Positions 45,191 through 53,689 of a stretch of 64,000 bases of DNA are shown piece after piece. Within the stretch, counting starts at the first letter, position 1, and each line of letters starts with the position of its first letter. This DNA is from HGM10766 sp900757295 (GTDB taxonomy: Bacteria > Bacillota_I > Bacilli_A > RF39 > UBA660). Location of the stretch: assembly GCA_025992315.1 (NCBI GenBank), contig DAJPHG010000001.1, positions 248,001 to 312,000 of the forward strand. The letters are read 5' to 3'. The notes beneath the pieces were generated by a model. That model was given only the letters and a program-made list of their open reading frames with translations. It did not search any database and was not told the DNA's origin. A program made the translations under genes and the position numbers.

Positions 45191-47155
45191 CTATAATTCA
45201 CCTTTATAAAAATAAATTTTCATTGCAGCTTCGTTATACGTAGGTTTTGAAATATCTATATTTAGAAAATTTGATATATAATATATTAAATATTGAGATG
45301 AAATTAATAAATCATACTCACATAATATTCCATCATATCTACTTTCAATTATCAAATTTTGATCTTTTTCTAAATATTCCAATAACTTTTTCTCATATAA
45401 GCTTGTAGTTTTTTGCTTAAAATAAATATTTTTGTTATGACTTAAATGCTCGTAATTAATAAATCTTCCATGTGAAAAATTTTTCTTTTCATGAATTAAA
45501 CAATTATATATACCAGACTCAATTATTTTACTTTCTAAATCACTACCAGCGGATTCAGTAAAATCTCCTGTAAAAATATTAAAACTATTTCCTTCTTTTA
45601 AAAATTCTTTTAGCATTTTTTTATTTTCTTTAAAATATTTGTCAAAGTAATTTTTCCAATAATTTATACTATCTCTAATAAACTCTTCAATATTATTTTT
45701 TGATTTTCTTTCAAAATATAATTTTAAAAATAAACTAGCTGGAGCCAATGCTCCTTCAAAAGATAAGAATCCTCTTTCTTTTCCTTTATTTGTGCCGGTT
45801 CGATATGAAATAATATTATTTTTAGATATTCCAACTTTTGTTACAACCTTTTGCAATTCCCCCTTTGTTATAATATATTTATTATCGTTATCAATTAAAC
45901 TTGTTGATACAAGCAAATCATTTGTTGTTCCTGAGTAAGTAAACAAAAATACTGAATCAACACTATTATTGTTTCTATAATATAGGTCTCTAGGATATAA
46001 AGCCATTGTATTTATTCCATATAAATGATTAATAAGTTTAGATGAAAATTTTGCGCCTGCAAAAGAACCACCAGTTCCTACAAAAATACTATTATTTAGA
46101 CTTTCAAAATCTATTTTAGTTAACTTATCATAAGCACTACTATTAATAGCATTAATTATTCTTGTTTCTAAATTATTGATATTTATATTACATCGTTTTA
46201 TTTGTTTCCTTAATGAAATATCAAATTTACTGCAAGTGCAAGCATCTTTCACTTTTTTTATTTTATATAAATTTTGTATATGTCCTCTTGCACCAAACTT
46301 TTTTACAGCCTTTTTTGTAAGTTTAGTTGCTTTTTCAAAAGTTGAATCTATAAATTTATAATCAATAATATAGTTATTCTTTATATATTCACTAATAAAC
46401 ATTGAAAAAAATGCATCTCCAGCTCCTGTTGGGTCAACTTCTACCTCAGGATTACTTAACTCTTTATTGACTTTATTATTATCAAAAACAAAATCTGAAC
46501 CTTTTTTTCCTCTAGTTACAATTATCATTTTAGGATGTAGTATATTATATATATCTTCCAATGATTTTTTAGAGAATCTATTTTTCAAATATTTTTCTAC
46601 TCTTTCATTTAAATTTATAATATCAAATTTATTTTTTATTTTTTCTATTATTTCTTTATCATTATAATCCTCTAATTCAAAATATTGTCCCAAATCTAGC
46701 ATTTTTCTATTACTACAATTGTCTATTATAATTTGATTTTTATTGTTTAAATTATCAAAAATTAAAACATCATCTTTATCAATTTGGTTCAAAATATCAT
46801 TTGGTTCTATTTTACTTTCTTCGTACCATTTTTTTATATTACAAATAGGGCATCGTTTTTTTGAAGTAAACTCTAATTTATCATTTAATTCTTGATATGA
46901 TACATGAAAGCAACGAGTATTTATATCTTCAATCACTTTTACATTATCAATGTTTGTTCCAACTTTCTTTAAGCTATTAATTGCTATAGTACCTGCCATA
47001 TCATCACCACATACACCACAAACAGATGTTTCCAAACCTAGTTTAGCAATATTAGCAATTATATTATGAGAAGTCATTCCTCCATTTACTCCTACCAATT
47101 TACCATTTTTATAATAAAAATCTGTAACTAAATCTCCAATACTAATTATTCTCAT
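45191..47155 (-). CDS. PfkB-family sugar/nucleoside kinase fused to a SIS domain
   Basis: 654 residues. Residues 1-300 are a ribokinase/PfkB fold: ISIGDLVTDFYY and VNGGMTSHNIIANIAKLG at the start, and the anion-hole/catalytic motif DPTGAGDAFFS near residue 245. An inserted CPIC pair may bind metal. Residues about 320-560 are a SIS (sugar isomerase) domain: FVGTGGSFAGAKFSSKLI and FLFTYSGTTNDLLVS, with a C-terminal ERGFLSFEGALAPASL helix. It would phosphorylate a sugar or nucleoside and bind or isomerise a phosphosugar. It overlaps the 3' end of the HAD-PRTase gene by 14 nt. Last gene of the cassette. Confidence 0.85.
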   Translation of the reverse strand: MRIISIGDLVTDFYYKNGKLVGVNGGMTSHNIIANIAKLGLETSVCGVCGDDMAGTIAINSLKKVGTNIDNVKVIEDINTRCFHVSYQELNDKLEFTSKKRCPICNIKKWYEESKIEPNDILNQIDKDDVLIFDNLNNKNQIIIDNCSNRKMLDLGQYFELEDYNDKEIIEKIKNKFDIINLNERVEKYLKNRFSKKSLEDIYNILHPKMIIVTRGKKGSDFVFDNNKVNKELSNPEVEVDPTGAGDAFFSMFISEYIKNNYIIDYKFIDSTFEKATKLTKKAVKKFGARGHIQNLYKIKKVKDACTCSKFDISLRKQIKRCNININNLETRIINAINSSAYDKLTKIDFESLNNSIFVGTGGSFAGAKFSSKLINHLYGINTMALYPRDLYYRNNNSVDSVFLFTYSGTTNDLLVSTSLIDNDNKYIITKGELQKVVTKVGISKNNIISYRTGTNKGKERGFLSFEGALAPASLFLKLYFERKSKNNIEEFIRDSINYWKNYFDKYFKENKKMLKEFLKEGNSFNIFTGDFTESAGSDLESKIIESGIYNCLIHEKKNFSHGRFINYEHLSHNKNIYFKQKTTSLYEKKLLEYLEKDQNLIIESRYDGILCEYDLLISSQYLIYYISNFLNIDISKPTYNEAAMKIYFYKGEL

Positions 47156-49475
47156 TTTTTACCATCCTTTTTACATATAATACTTCACTCTTTTTAGAAT
47201 AGTCGCCATTTTTTGCTAAACATTCTAGTATTTTTCTTCTATTTAAATCAAAAATTCCTAGAGAGTCTTCATATGGATTTGCACTATACGGATCTCTCCA
47301 ACTATATGGACTAGAAAAATATAAGCCTTCTATAAAATTAAAGAAATGTCTATAATCTACAGCTCCATGATTAGGCATGAACATTTGGCTAATTCTATTA
47401 ACTCCTGGATACCTTACAGCAACTATTTTATCAACATCAATACCTATATCATAAAAAGTAGTTATAGCTAGTTGCATTGTTTTACCAGTTAATAAATTGT
47501 CATCTAATATAATATATTCTTTTTGTTTATCAATTCTAAAAAGTTCGATACCACCAGTTTTAAAAATATCAAAAAATCTTAATTCTAGCGATTGTTTTTT
47601 TGCATATCCAGTTACATTCTTGTTAAATTTTAGTATAGAAACATCACTTATTCTATCGCCTATTGATTTCATTATAATTGGTAATTCTAAACCACCATAG
47701 CATAATCCACAAATACCTTTATTAAAAATATTAGAATCATTTTGTAGTGTTAAACTACAAGTAATAAAGTTTTCTGCAAAATTATCTATCTCTCTGTATG
47801 CTCTAAAATCTTTAGAATAATTCTCTTTTTCAGGTTGTTTAATAAAATTCAATCTAAACTCATTAGTAATTAAAATTATATTTTTAATTAAATTTTCTAT
47901 TTCAATACTATTAATTTTATAGTTTTCATCGAATGAAATATTTTTCATCAAATTTTCAGTGCTTATTAAACTATTATATAGTTTGTACATTAATGAATCT
48001 TTAGCTAATGTTTCCAAGTTAACCATTACATTTTTTTCTATCTGATTATTAACAATTTGTTGATTTAATAGAATTAACAAATAATTTCTAACATTATCTA
48101 TTAATCCTAATATCATTTTTACATTATTTAAGTCATTTATATCTAATGTATTATTAATTGCTATTAAAGACTTTGAAAAAAATTCCATATTATTATTTAA
48201 CCATTCATATATCATTTCTTTAGTTGTTATATCTTCTCGTGTATTTTCGTCATGAATTCTTTGAGATAAAAAATAATAATATATACCAGAACCTCTTAAT
48301 AATATATTTTCATTATCACACATTGAATAACACAAACTAGAGTCATTATATGTAAACCATAGTTGTTTTAGTGGATTATTATCTGGTATAGTAATCCACT
48401 CATACATAGGAATTTTTATGCTTCCACTTGACGAATCAAATAAGCTAGCTATTCCATCTACTGTCTGAAATTTATTATTAATAAAATTATTAAAATATGT
48501 AATTTTGTTGTTTTTACCTTGTGTCATTTTCTTTTCTACTTTAGCATATGCTCTTGCGTACTCGTTTTGTTTAGCATGTTCCAAGCAAATTGTAGGTAAT
48601 AATTTTACTTTTTTTAGTAAACTTAAAGTGCCATTTACACCAGTTATTATTTTTCCTTTTTCAATAACTGGAAAACATTTATCAAAATCGCCACTTGTTT
48701 TTTCAACACTAAATCCTTGTGGGCAATTTAACATAGAATAGTCGTTACCAAATTGGTCACCACAATCTCCAATTCGAAGCATTGAATTTTGTGGAATACC
48801 TATCATCCTCTCAGCAATTTGTATAGCTTTATTTTTAGTGGCAGTACCTATTTGTAAAACTTGTTTACCGTTATGCATTCCTATTGTTAAGTTTAAATTT
48901 GGGTTTTGTGAATCTCTTATTAATGAATTAATAATTCTTATTATTTCATTATTAAATTCTATGCTATCATTCAAAATTAGTATTCTTATATTTATTATAG
49001 CGTTTGTTTTAGAATCTATTGAATAAGTAACCTTACAATGTTCATTTAAAATAGATGTATTTAATAAAGAAATAATTTTTTTATTTAATTCTTCTAATTT
49101 AATAAAATCTTCTTTAGATGATATATATTCACTAATATTAAAAAGTTTTTCACTACCATAACTAGTCATGAATATCCTTGCGCCATCATTAGTGAGTGCA
49201 TACATTTTTAACAATTGTTTTTCAGTAACATCGTATTTATTTTTTAAATCATAAATAATATCACTTAATAAATCATTTAATCCAGTCTCTCCTCTACCTG
49301 TGATAAAAACTACTGGAATATGTTTTTTTAATATATTTGCTAGCATTGGCAAAACACGAGAATCTATCTTTGTTGAATTATCCTCTGTTAATGTTCCATC
49401 AATATCAAAGCATACTGCATTATATTTTTGTTGCAATGCTCTTTGATAATTATTTAACAATTCTTCACTTATCAT
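47142..49475 (-). CDS. HAD hydrolase fused to a phosphoribosyltransferase domain
   Basis: 777 residues. The N-terminal 290 residues are a HAD phosphatase: nucleophile motif CFDIDGTLTED (Asp at about 20 and 22), VVFITGRGETG and MLRIGDCGDQFGNDYSM. A helical middle follows. Residues about 600-740 form a type I phosphoribosyltransferase with the PRPP loop YIILDDNLLTGKTMQL and AVRYPGVNR. The combination suggests making or breaking a nucleotide-like compound, with the HAD removing a phosphate. Such HAD/PRTase pairs are known from Ter-type stress operons predicted to make nucleoside-like metabolites. It has a good AGGAGG ribosome site and lies 9 nt after the small HAD gene. Confidence 0.85.
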   Translation of the reverse strand: MISEELLNNYQRALQQKYNAVCFDIDGTLTEDNSTKIDSRVLPMLANILKKHIPVVFITGRGETGLNDLLSDIIYDLKNKYDVTEKQLLKMYALTNDGARIFMTSYGSEKLFNISEYISSKEDFIKLEELNKKIISLLNTSILNEHCKVTYSIDSKTNAIINIRILILNDSIEFNNEIIRIINSLIRDSQNPNLNLTIGMHNGKQVLQIGTATKNKAIQIAERMIGIPQNSMLRIGDCGDQFGNDYSMLNCPQGFSVEKTSGDFDKCFPVIEKGKIITGVNGTLSLLKKVKLLPTICLEHAKQNEYARAYAKVEKKMTQGKNNKITYFNNFINNKFQTVDGIASLFDSSSGSIKIPMYEWITIPDNNPLKQLWFTYNDSSLCYSMCDNENILLRGSGIYYYFLSQRIHDENTREDITTKEMIYEWLNNNMEFFSKSLIAINNTLDINDLNNVKMILGLIDNVRNYLLILLNQQIVNNQIEKNVMVNLETLAKDSLMYKLYNSLISTENLMKNISFDENYKINSIEIENLIKNIILITNEFRLNFIKQPEKENYSKDFRAYREIDNFAENFITCSLTLQNDSNIFNKGICGLCYGGLELPIIMKSIGDRISDVSILKFNKNVTGYAKKQSLELRFFDIFKTGGIELFRIDKQKEYIILDDNLLTGKTMQLAITTFYDIGIDVDKIVAVRYPGVNRISQMFMPNHGAVDYRHFFNFIEGLYFSSPYSWRDPYSANPYEDSLGIFDLNRRKILECLAKNGDYSKKSEVLYVKRMVKNENN

Positions 49476-49484
49476 AAAAACCTC

Positions 49485-49964
49485 CTATAAAATTCTGCTC
49501 AAAGTTTTTACGGTTTCAAACTGGCTAACAGATTCTAAATCTTCGTTAAAGTAAATACTCTTTCCACCTTTTTGTTCCCAATCAATTAAATTTTTAATAC
49601 TATCATCAATTAAAATTTCTCCATTATTTGGTAAATATAATTGACTTTTTTTCACATGAGGTGGAACAAATAATATTGGTATCTCTACTTTTCTACTCCT
49701 TAACGCTTTTACTTTTGCTTCCATTTCAACTAAAGTATGGATTTTAGTTAAAATAGAAAGCTGCTTTGATCTATCCTGCCCTTCCAAAATATATTCAATA
49801 GCATTATTTATTACTTTGGACTCCTCTAATAATTGGAACCAATCTAATTTTTCAAAAAATTCATTCCAGCTCATATCAGGTTTTTGATTTTTTCTTTTAA
49901 CAACTCTCTTTTCTGTATCAAAGATTACTCCATCAAAATCAATAAATATTTTTTGATTAGTCAT
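49485..49964 (-). CDS. HAD-family 5'-nucleotidase-like protein
   Basis: 159 residues from ATG 49964 (GAGGTGA 6 nt upstream; a GTG start three codons earlier is possible). IFIDFDGVIFDTEKR carries the nucleophile Asp pair. A helical cap follows, then LSILTKIHTLVEMEAK and GEILIDDSIKNLIDWEQKGGKSIYF, the C-terminal DDS acid motif. It resembles the short NT5C-like deoxynucleotidase families. First structural gene after the WYL regulator. Confidence 0.8.
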   Translation of the reverse strand: MTNQKIFIDFDGVIFDTEKRVVKRKNQKPDMSWNEFFEKLDWFQLLEESKVINNAIEYILEGQDRSKQLSILTKIHTLVEMEAKVKALRSRKVEIPILFVPPHVKKSQLYLPNNGEILIDDSIKNLIDWEQKGGKSIYFNEDLESVSQFETVKTLSRIL

Positions 49965-50021
49965 TGTTATCACCTCTTGTAAATATATTATATCATATAT
50001 ATAGGCAATATTATGTCTTAA

Positions 50022-50615
50022 TTATTTATTGTTTAACTTTATTCTATCAATTTCAAAATGTCGAATATCATCTCTAAGTTCACAATATGCTGTTACATAA
50101 AATTTATTATCATAACTAAATATTTGTAAAGGATGGATTATTCTTTCTTGCCATTCTTGTTTTAAATTCCTATATAATATTTTTAGTGGTGTTTTATTTA
50201 AAATTGCATCATTTAAAGTAAAATATAATTCAGATTTATCATTAACACCATTATCCAAAAAATATTTACTCTTTTCCTCCTCTACATCACTTGCAAATTT
50301 AATTTTATTAATTAATTTTTTATATTTTACAATATCTTCATATCCTAATTTTTCTAATACCATATTAATATTTTCTAATAATTGAAGATCATATTTATTA
50401 AAATGATTATATTGGTTTTTAATATTTAGTATGTAATAACCCCCATTCGGCCCCATAAAGGTTTCTATCGGAATCCCTGCCTGTTCTAATTCTACTTTAT
50501 AATATCTAACCATTCGTTCAGTAATACCTATTTTTTCTGATAGTTCCCTTACAGTATATTTATTACCTGTATTCAGATAATTTAACATTTGAATAGCATT
50601 TGATATTTTACCCAT
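50022..50615 (-). CDS. WYL-domain transcriptional regulator
   Basis: 197 residues. The N-terminal winged helix is NAIQMLNYLNTGNKYTVRELSEKIGITERMVRYYKVEL. The C-terminal WYL-type domain has LKILYRNLKQEWQERIIHPLQIFSYDNKFYVTAYCELRDDIRHFEIDRI. The family senses ligands, often nucleotides or nucleic acid, and controls defence and stress islands. It is shorter than the 300-residue YafY type. It lies upstream of and co-directional with the HAD/PRTase/PfkB genes, 58 nt away, and is likely their regulator. Confidence 0.87.
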   Translation of the reverse strand: MGKISNAIQMLNYLNTGNKYTVRELSEKIGITERMVRYYKVELEQAGIPIETFMGPNGGYYILNIKNQYNHFNKYDLQLLENINMVLEKLGYEDIVKYKKLINKIKFASDVEEEKSKYFLDNGVNDKSELYFTLNDAILNKTPLKILYRNLKQEWQERIIHPLQIFSYDNKFYVTAYCELRDDIRHFEIDRIKLNNK

Positions 50616-50767
50616 TTTTTCACTCCCTGTATTTTATTATATCATTTAATATCATTAATCAACATAAATTTTATTATATTATTACCTTTGAATGAATTAA
50701 ATTTTTAATTAATTCGACAGTGTTCACTTGTACTATGAATTTTTTCTCATCCAAATCTTTTAGAGAA

Positions 50768-50793
50768 CAAAAAAATCAACACGAATGTTGATT
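50768..50793 (-). terminator. Terminator downstream of SEC-C copy B
   Basis: Minus-strand ATCAACA/TGTTGAT stem followed by seven T. Confidence 0.8.
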
Positions 50794-50865
50794 TCATGAT
50801 TTTATATGCACAATTTTTTGACTTTTTTTGACTATTGTCAAACTCAAAAGTCCTTACAAAACAAG

Positions 50866-50913
50866 CTATTTACCACAACATTGCTTATATTTTTTACCAC
50901 TTCCACATGGCTG
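50866..50913 (-). repeat. secA 3'-end repeat, copy B (SEC-C tail)
   Basis: Encodes QPCGSGKKYKQCCGK and a stop, with an in-frame TGA immediately upstream. Silent differences from copies A and C (GGAAGTGGT instead of GGCTCTGGC) show it came from a different allele. Confidence 0.85.
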
Positions 50914-51172
50914 TCAATGTTTAGTGTTTTTACCACTGCCCTTTTGCACTTTTCCTTATATTACGGCACTTTTCTTGTTAGTTCTTACTGGTTCTAATCT
51001 GCTAAGTTTACTCAAAATGGTTCTAAAAATGGTTCTAAAATCGCTAATTCTCCACATCTTTTTATTGTTATCTTCATATACAACATATCACTTTATTGCT
51101 TATAAGTCCACATAACTTGACTAATTTTTAATTAAGAGTGATATATATTACGCCTTTATTTGGAGGTGTATA

Positions 51173-51382
51173 ATGAAGTATATTATTAAGCAGAAGAATC
51201 GAGTTGAGTGTATAAGTAGAAATGGCGACTATCATGGCTTCTTTACTATTAAAAATGTTGATATAGTCTTGTCTGCTAAAAATCCAAGAGATCTAGAAGT
51301 GCTAATGAAATTCAGACATAAAATTGAAGAACAAATAGTTGATTATTTAAATGCTAAAAGTTATAAAAAGGATAAGGAATAA
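51173..51382 (+). CDS. Small unknown protein, 69 residues
   Basis: GGAGGTG precedes the ATG. The product is basic (MKYIIKQKNRVECISRNGDYHGFF) with a charged C-terminal helix ending KKDKE. No family was recognised. It is one of two small plus-strand ORFs between SEC-C copies B and C and may be a leftover of an integrated element. Confidence 0.6.
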   Translation: MKYIIKQKNRVECISRNGDYHGFFTIKNVDIVLSAKNPRDLEVLMKFRHKIEEQIVDYLNAKSYKKDKE

Positions 51383-51384
51383 CT

Positions 51385-51501
51385 ATGTTTGATGTTAATC
51401 AATTTGTAGTTATTGGTAAGTATACCAAAATAGAATCACATAATAACAAATCATATTTATATCTTCATTCTGAAACTGAACTTACAATTATGATAATATA
51501 A
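51385..51501 (+). CDS. Short 38-residue ORF, possible remnant
   Basis: ATG 51385 lies 2 nt after the stop of the 69-residue gene, with GATAAGGAAT as ribosome site. It reads MFDVNQFVVIGKYTKIESH and continues to NKSYLYLHSETELTIMII. The start resembles the first strand of a small beta-rich (OB-like) domain, so it may be a truncated gene. Its end overlaps the convergent 329-residue gene by 14 nt. Confidence 0.45.
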   Translation: MFDVNQFVVIGKYTKIESHNNKSYLYLHSETELTIMII

Positions 51502-52477
51502 ATCCATTTATTATTGATTCTTTTTTACAATGATCACATTTATATTTAAAAGTCTTGTTTTTATTATTTTTATTTATCATTTTGATTGTTATATTTGTAA
51601 TCGAACCACAATGATTACATTTAAGTATTATTGATTTAACAATTCCTTCAGGTAAATCGTTTTCTAATGTACACGAAAAAGCAAAGTATAAATTTCCCAT
51701 GTTTTGATTAAAACATTCTTCAGATATTAGTTCTTCATCTTTCAAAATATTTAAAAGAAGAGTAACAAAATATAATTGAACACTACAGCAAACTTTATAA
51801 AAATATACAAGATTCTCTTCAACGATATCTTCTGTTGCAAATATAATATTTAAGTTACCATCTTCTGTAGCATAATCCTTAGCATTTGTTATTATATGTG
51901 AAGTTTTATTCCATATTTTTTCTAGACTCTCTTTTGAACTTTTTTCATATCTTAAATCATACATCCTTTTACCCGTGAAGAAATTAATCTTTTTACAACA
52001 TTTTCTTAATATTTTCTTTTTTTCTTCTTTCGTTATTTTATCTATAGAAAAATTTTTAATTGGTTTATTTAAAAATTCAGGTACAAATCTATGACCTTTA
52101 ACATAAATCATTTCTAATAAAAGAAGATCATCCTTAAATGGCTTTCTTAATAAAGTAAATGCTGTTCCAAAATGATATCTTATAGCACAATTAATAGCAT
52201 CAAATACATAGGTATTATAATCAGCAACAAGAGAAAACACTATATGTTTATATAAGCTTCTATTTATTACTGTTGCATAGCCATGTTCTCTAAAATAAAA
52301 TATATCATATTTTGATGAATTAAATTTTTTAATATCCTTTTCTTTAATATCTATCTTTTCGGAACTCCATTGATATTTATCAGCACATTTTAAAATATCT
52401 ACTATAAAATCATTACATAACATTAAAAAATTATAATCATTCTCTAAATCTAATTCTTCTCCATTTACTGCTTTCAT
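51488..52477 (-). CDS. Unknown 329-residue protein with C-terminal zinc ribbon
   Basis: Residues 1-270 are helical with no recognised family (segments DYNTYVFDAINCAIRYHFGTAF, KKILRKCCKKINFF). The last 50 residues are a zinc ribbon with CNHCG and CDHCKK spaced about 26 residues apart. AAGGAGTTGAG precedes the ATG. It is the only long gene between SEC-C copies B and C. An accessory or defence function is possible from location but not shown. Confidence 0.75.
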   Translation of the reverse strand: MKAVNGEELDLENDYNFLMLCNDFIVDILKCADKYQWSSEKIDIKEKDIKKFNSSKYDIFYFREHGYATVINRSLYKHIVFSLVADYNTYVFDAINCAIRYHFGTAFTLLRKPFKDDLLLLEMIYVKGHRFVPEFLNKPIKNFSIDKITKEEKKKILRKCCKKINFFTGKRMYDLRYEKSSKESLEKIWNKTSHIITNAKDYATEDGNLNIIFATEDIVEENLVYFYKVCCSVQLYFVTLLLNILKDEELISEECFNQNMGNLYFAFSCTLENDLPEGIVKSIILKCNHCGSITNITIKMINKNNKNKTFKYKCDHCKKESIINGFILS

Positions 52478-52569
52478 TTTCTCAACTCCTTAAATTTATT
52501 AAATATTATACTACAAAATGGTTCTAAAATGGTTCTAATGCCAATTTTGGGCTATTTTTTGATAAAAAG

Positions 52570-52611
52570 AAAAACTCGCGTTTCCCCTTATATTATCGGG
52601 GTTTGCGAGTT
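52570..52611 (-). terminator. Terminator behind SEC-C copy C
   Basis: Minus-strand AACTCGC/GCGAGTT outer stem and CCCC/GGGG inner stem followed by TTTTTC, directly after the SEC-C stop. Confidence 0.85.
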
Positions 52612-52672
52612 ATTTACCACAACATTGTTTATATTTTTTGCCAGAGCCACATGGATTTTTATTTTGTACCAT
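52610..52672 (-). repeat. secA 3'-end repeat, copy C, forming a 20-codon SEC-C micro-ORF
   Basis: 52610-52651 is identical to copy A over 42 bp. Here the SEC-C tail is preceded in frame by ATG 52672 with GGAG 4 nt upstream, giving a 20-residue ORF (MVQNKNP followed by CGSGKKYKQCCGK). It could be translated, but it is more simply read as an att-like fragment. Confidence 0.75.
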
Positions 52673-52754
52673 TTTGCTCCACTTTAGAGTATTTTATCCT
52701 TTAATTTTGCACCTTAATGCACTCTGCTACAGTTGGTTACACTCGGCTTTTATA

Positions 52755-52784
52755 TCAGAAAGTATCTAAAAATGTATCTAATTT
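52755..52784 (-). other. Possible integrase-tail remnant (LDTFLDTF)
   Basis: Ten codons reading KLDTFLDTF then stop, abutting the end of the YgjV-like gene and upstream of SEC-C copy C. A similar YYLDTLLNTLQESI-stop stretch lies at 53705-53749 before cutA. Confidence 0.4.
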
Positions 52785-53278
52785 TTAACTAATTTAATTT
52801 GCAATAATGTTAACATATTTGCAATGATACTCATAAAATCAAATATTGCTGATGTATATGATTTTATCACTACATCATATATAAGCCACATAAGCATTGT
52901 GAAAATAATTAACAATTTAAATTTTCTTACATCTTTTATATTCATTAACCATATATATGAAACTGTACTAATTAGCGGTAACAATCCAATATATCCCAAA
53001 TTATTAAATTTAAAAGTTAAAATTATTGCTAAAATTGTTATGATTATTTTTTCTTTTAATCCTAATTTGTTTTTATAACATAGTATATTTCTAATCATAC
53101 TTAGTGCATTTATTATAGCTCCGGTTATACCGCCTAAAATGATATTACTAATTACTGACATTCCTATTTGTACTGTCTGAAAATATAATATTTTTTTCTT
53201 TTGTTTTAGCATACCAGAGTATACCATTAATATTGAAGCAATGAGTGCAATTATATTACCTATTATTATACTTACCAT
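52778..53278 (-). CDS. YgjV-like inner membrane protein
   Basis: 166 residues with about six short membrane helices (starting VSIIIGNIIALIASILMVYSG). SMIRNILCYKNK and a YIGLLPLISTVSYIW segment match the YgjV family of unknown function. AGGAGAT precedes the ATG. It follows the remains of an HD-domain gene and of cutA on the same strand. Confidence 0.8.
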   Translation of the reverse strand: MVSIIIGNIIALIASILMVYSGMLKQKKKILYFQTVQIGMSVISNIILGGITGAIINALSMIRNILCYKNKLGLKEKIIITILAIILTFKFNNLGYIGLLPLISTVSYIWLMNIKDVRKFKLLIIFTMLMWLIYDVVIKSYTSAIFDFMSIIANMLTLLQIKLVKN

Positions 53279-53279
53279 T

Positions 53280-53428
53280 ACTATCTCCTAATTTTACAAC
53301 ATTTATTATACACTTTGGAATCTTCTCCATATCTACTTTTAATATCTTCATCACTCAAATTTTACTTTTGCAATCTCTACCATTTTTCTAGCAACTGCAA
53401 TTGAATGTCTTAATCTATCTTCATCCAT
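53280..53428 (-). pseudogene. Frameshifted fragment of a small HD-domain hydrolase
   Basis: ATG 53428 starts MDEDRLRHSIAVARKMVEIAKVKF and hits a TGA after 25 codons. In the next frame the text continues NLSDEDIKSRYGEDSKVYNKCC before a stop. The first part matches the start of small HD-domain proteins (RLRHSIAVARKM), but the catalytic HD region is gone. One indel and a 3' deletion explain it. Confidence 0.6.
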
Positions 53429-53689
53429 TTATTTTATTTCCTTATCTATCCAATTTAAATATTCTTCATTTATACTCGTAATATTATACACAGCAAATTC
53501 AAAACATTCATAGCTATGTTTACTCTTTATAACTTCATATATTTCTTTTAGATAGTTTTTCTTAGTTTTCATTTGAAGTAAATATTCTTTTTCTTCTTCT
53601 CTCTCATTATTCCAATTCCAGCTGCTTTCACTCTCAAGAATGTGACAACTAGCGACTAATTTTTTATCTAACAATTCTTTTGCGATACT
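53429..53689 (-). pseudogene. cutA: 5'-truncated cutA (divalent cation tolerance protein)
   Basis: Homology starts abruptly at about 53689 with SIAKELLDKKLVASCHI and runs to the normal CutA end (ESSWNWNNEREEEKEYLLQMKTKK, KSKHSYECFEFAVYNI, YLNWIDKEI). The first 25 or so residues of CutA are missing and no ATG is available (the first in-frame start is a TTG at 53674). Upstream of 53700 the DNA reads as a different, stop-terminated fragment. The junction is a deletion or integration scar. Confidence 0.75.

Larger units (their letters stand above)
50625..51172. other. Intergenic segment with a terminator and SEC-C copy B, no complete gene
   Basis: A minus-strand terminator (50768-50793), SEC-C copy B (50866-50913) and an adjoining stretch (50914-51048) that reads in the same frame as short peptides separated by stops, including tandem RTIFRTIL and a KGSGKNTKH end. 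The TTAGAACCATTTT unit is repeated here and again at 52512-52540. This looks like decayed mobile-element DNA. Confidence 0.6.
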
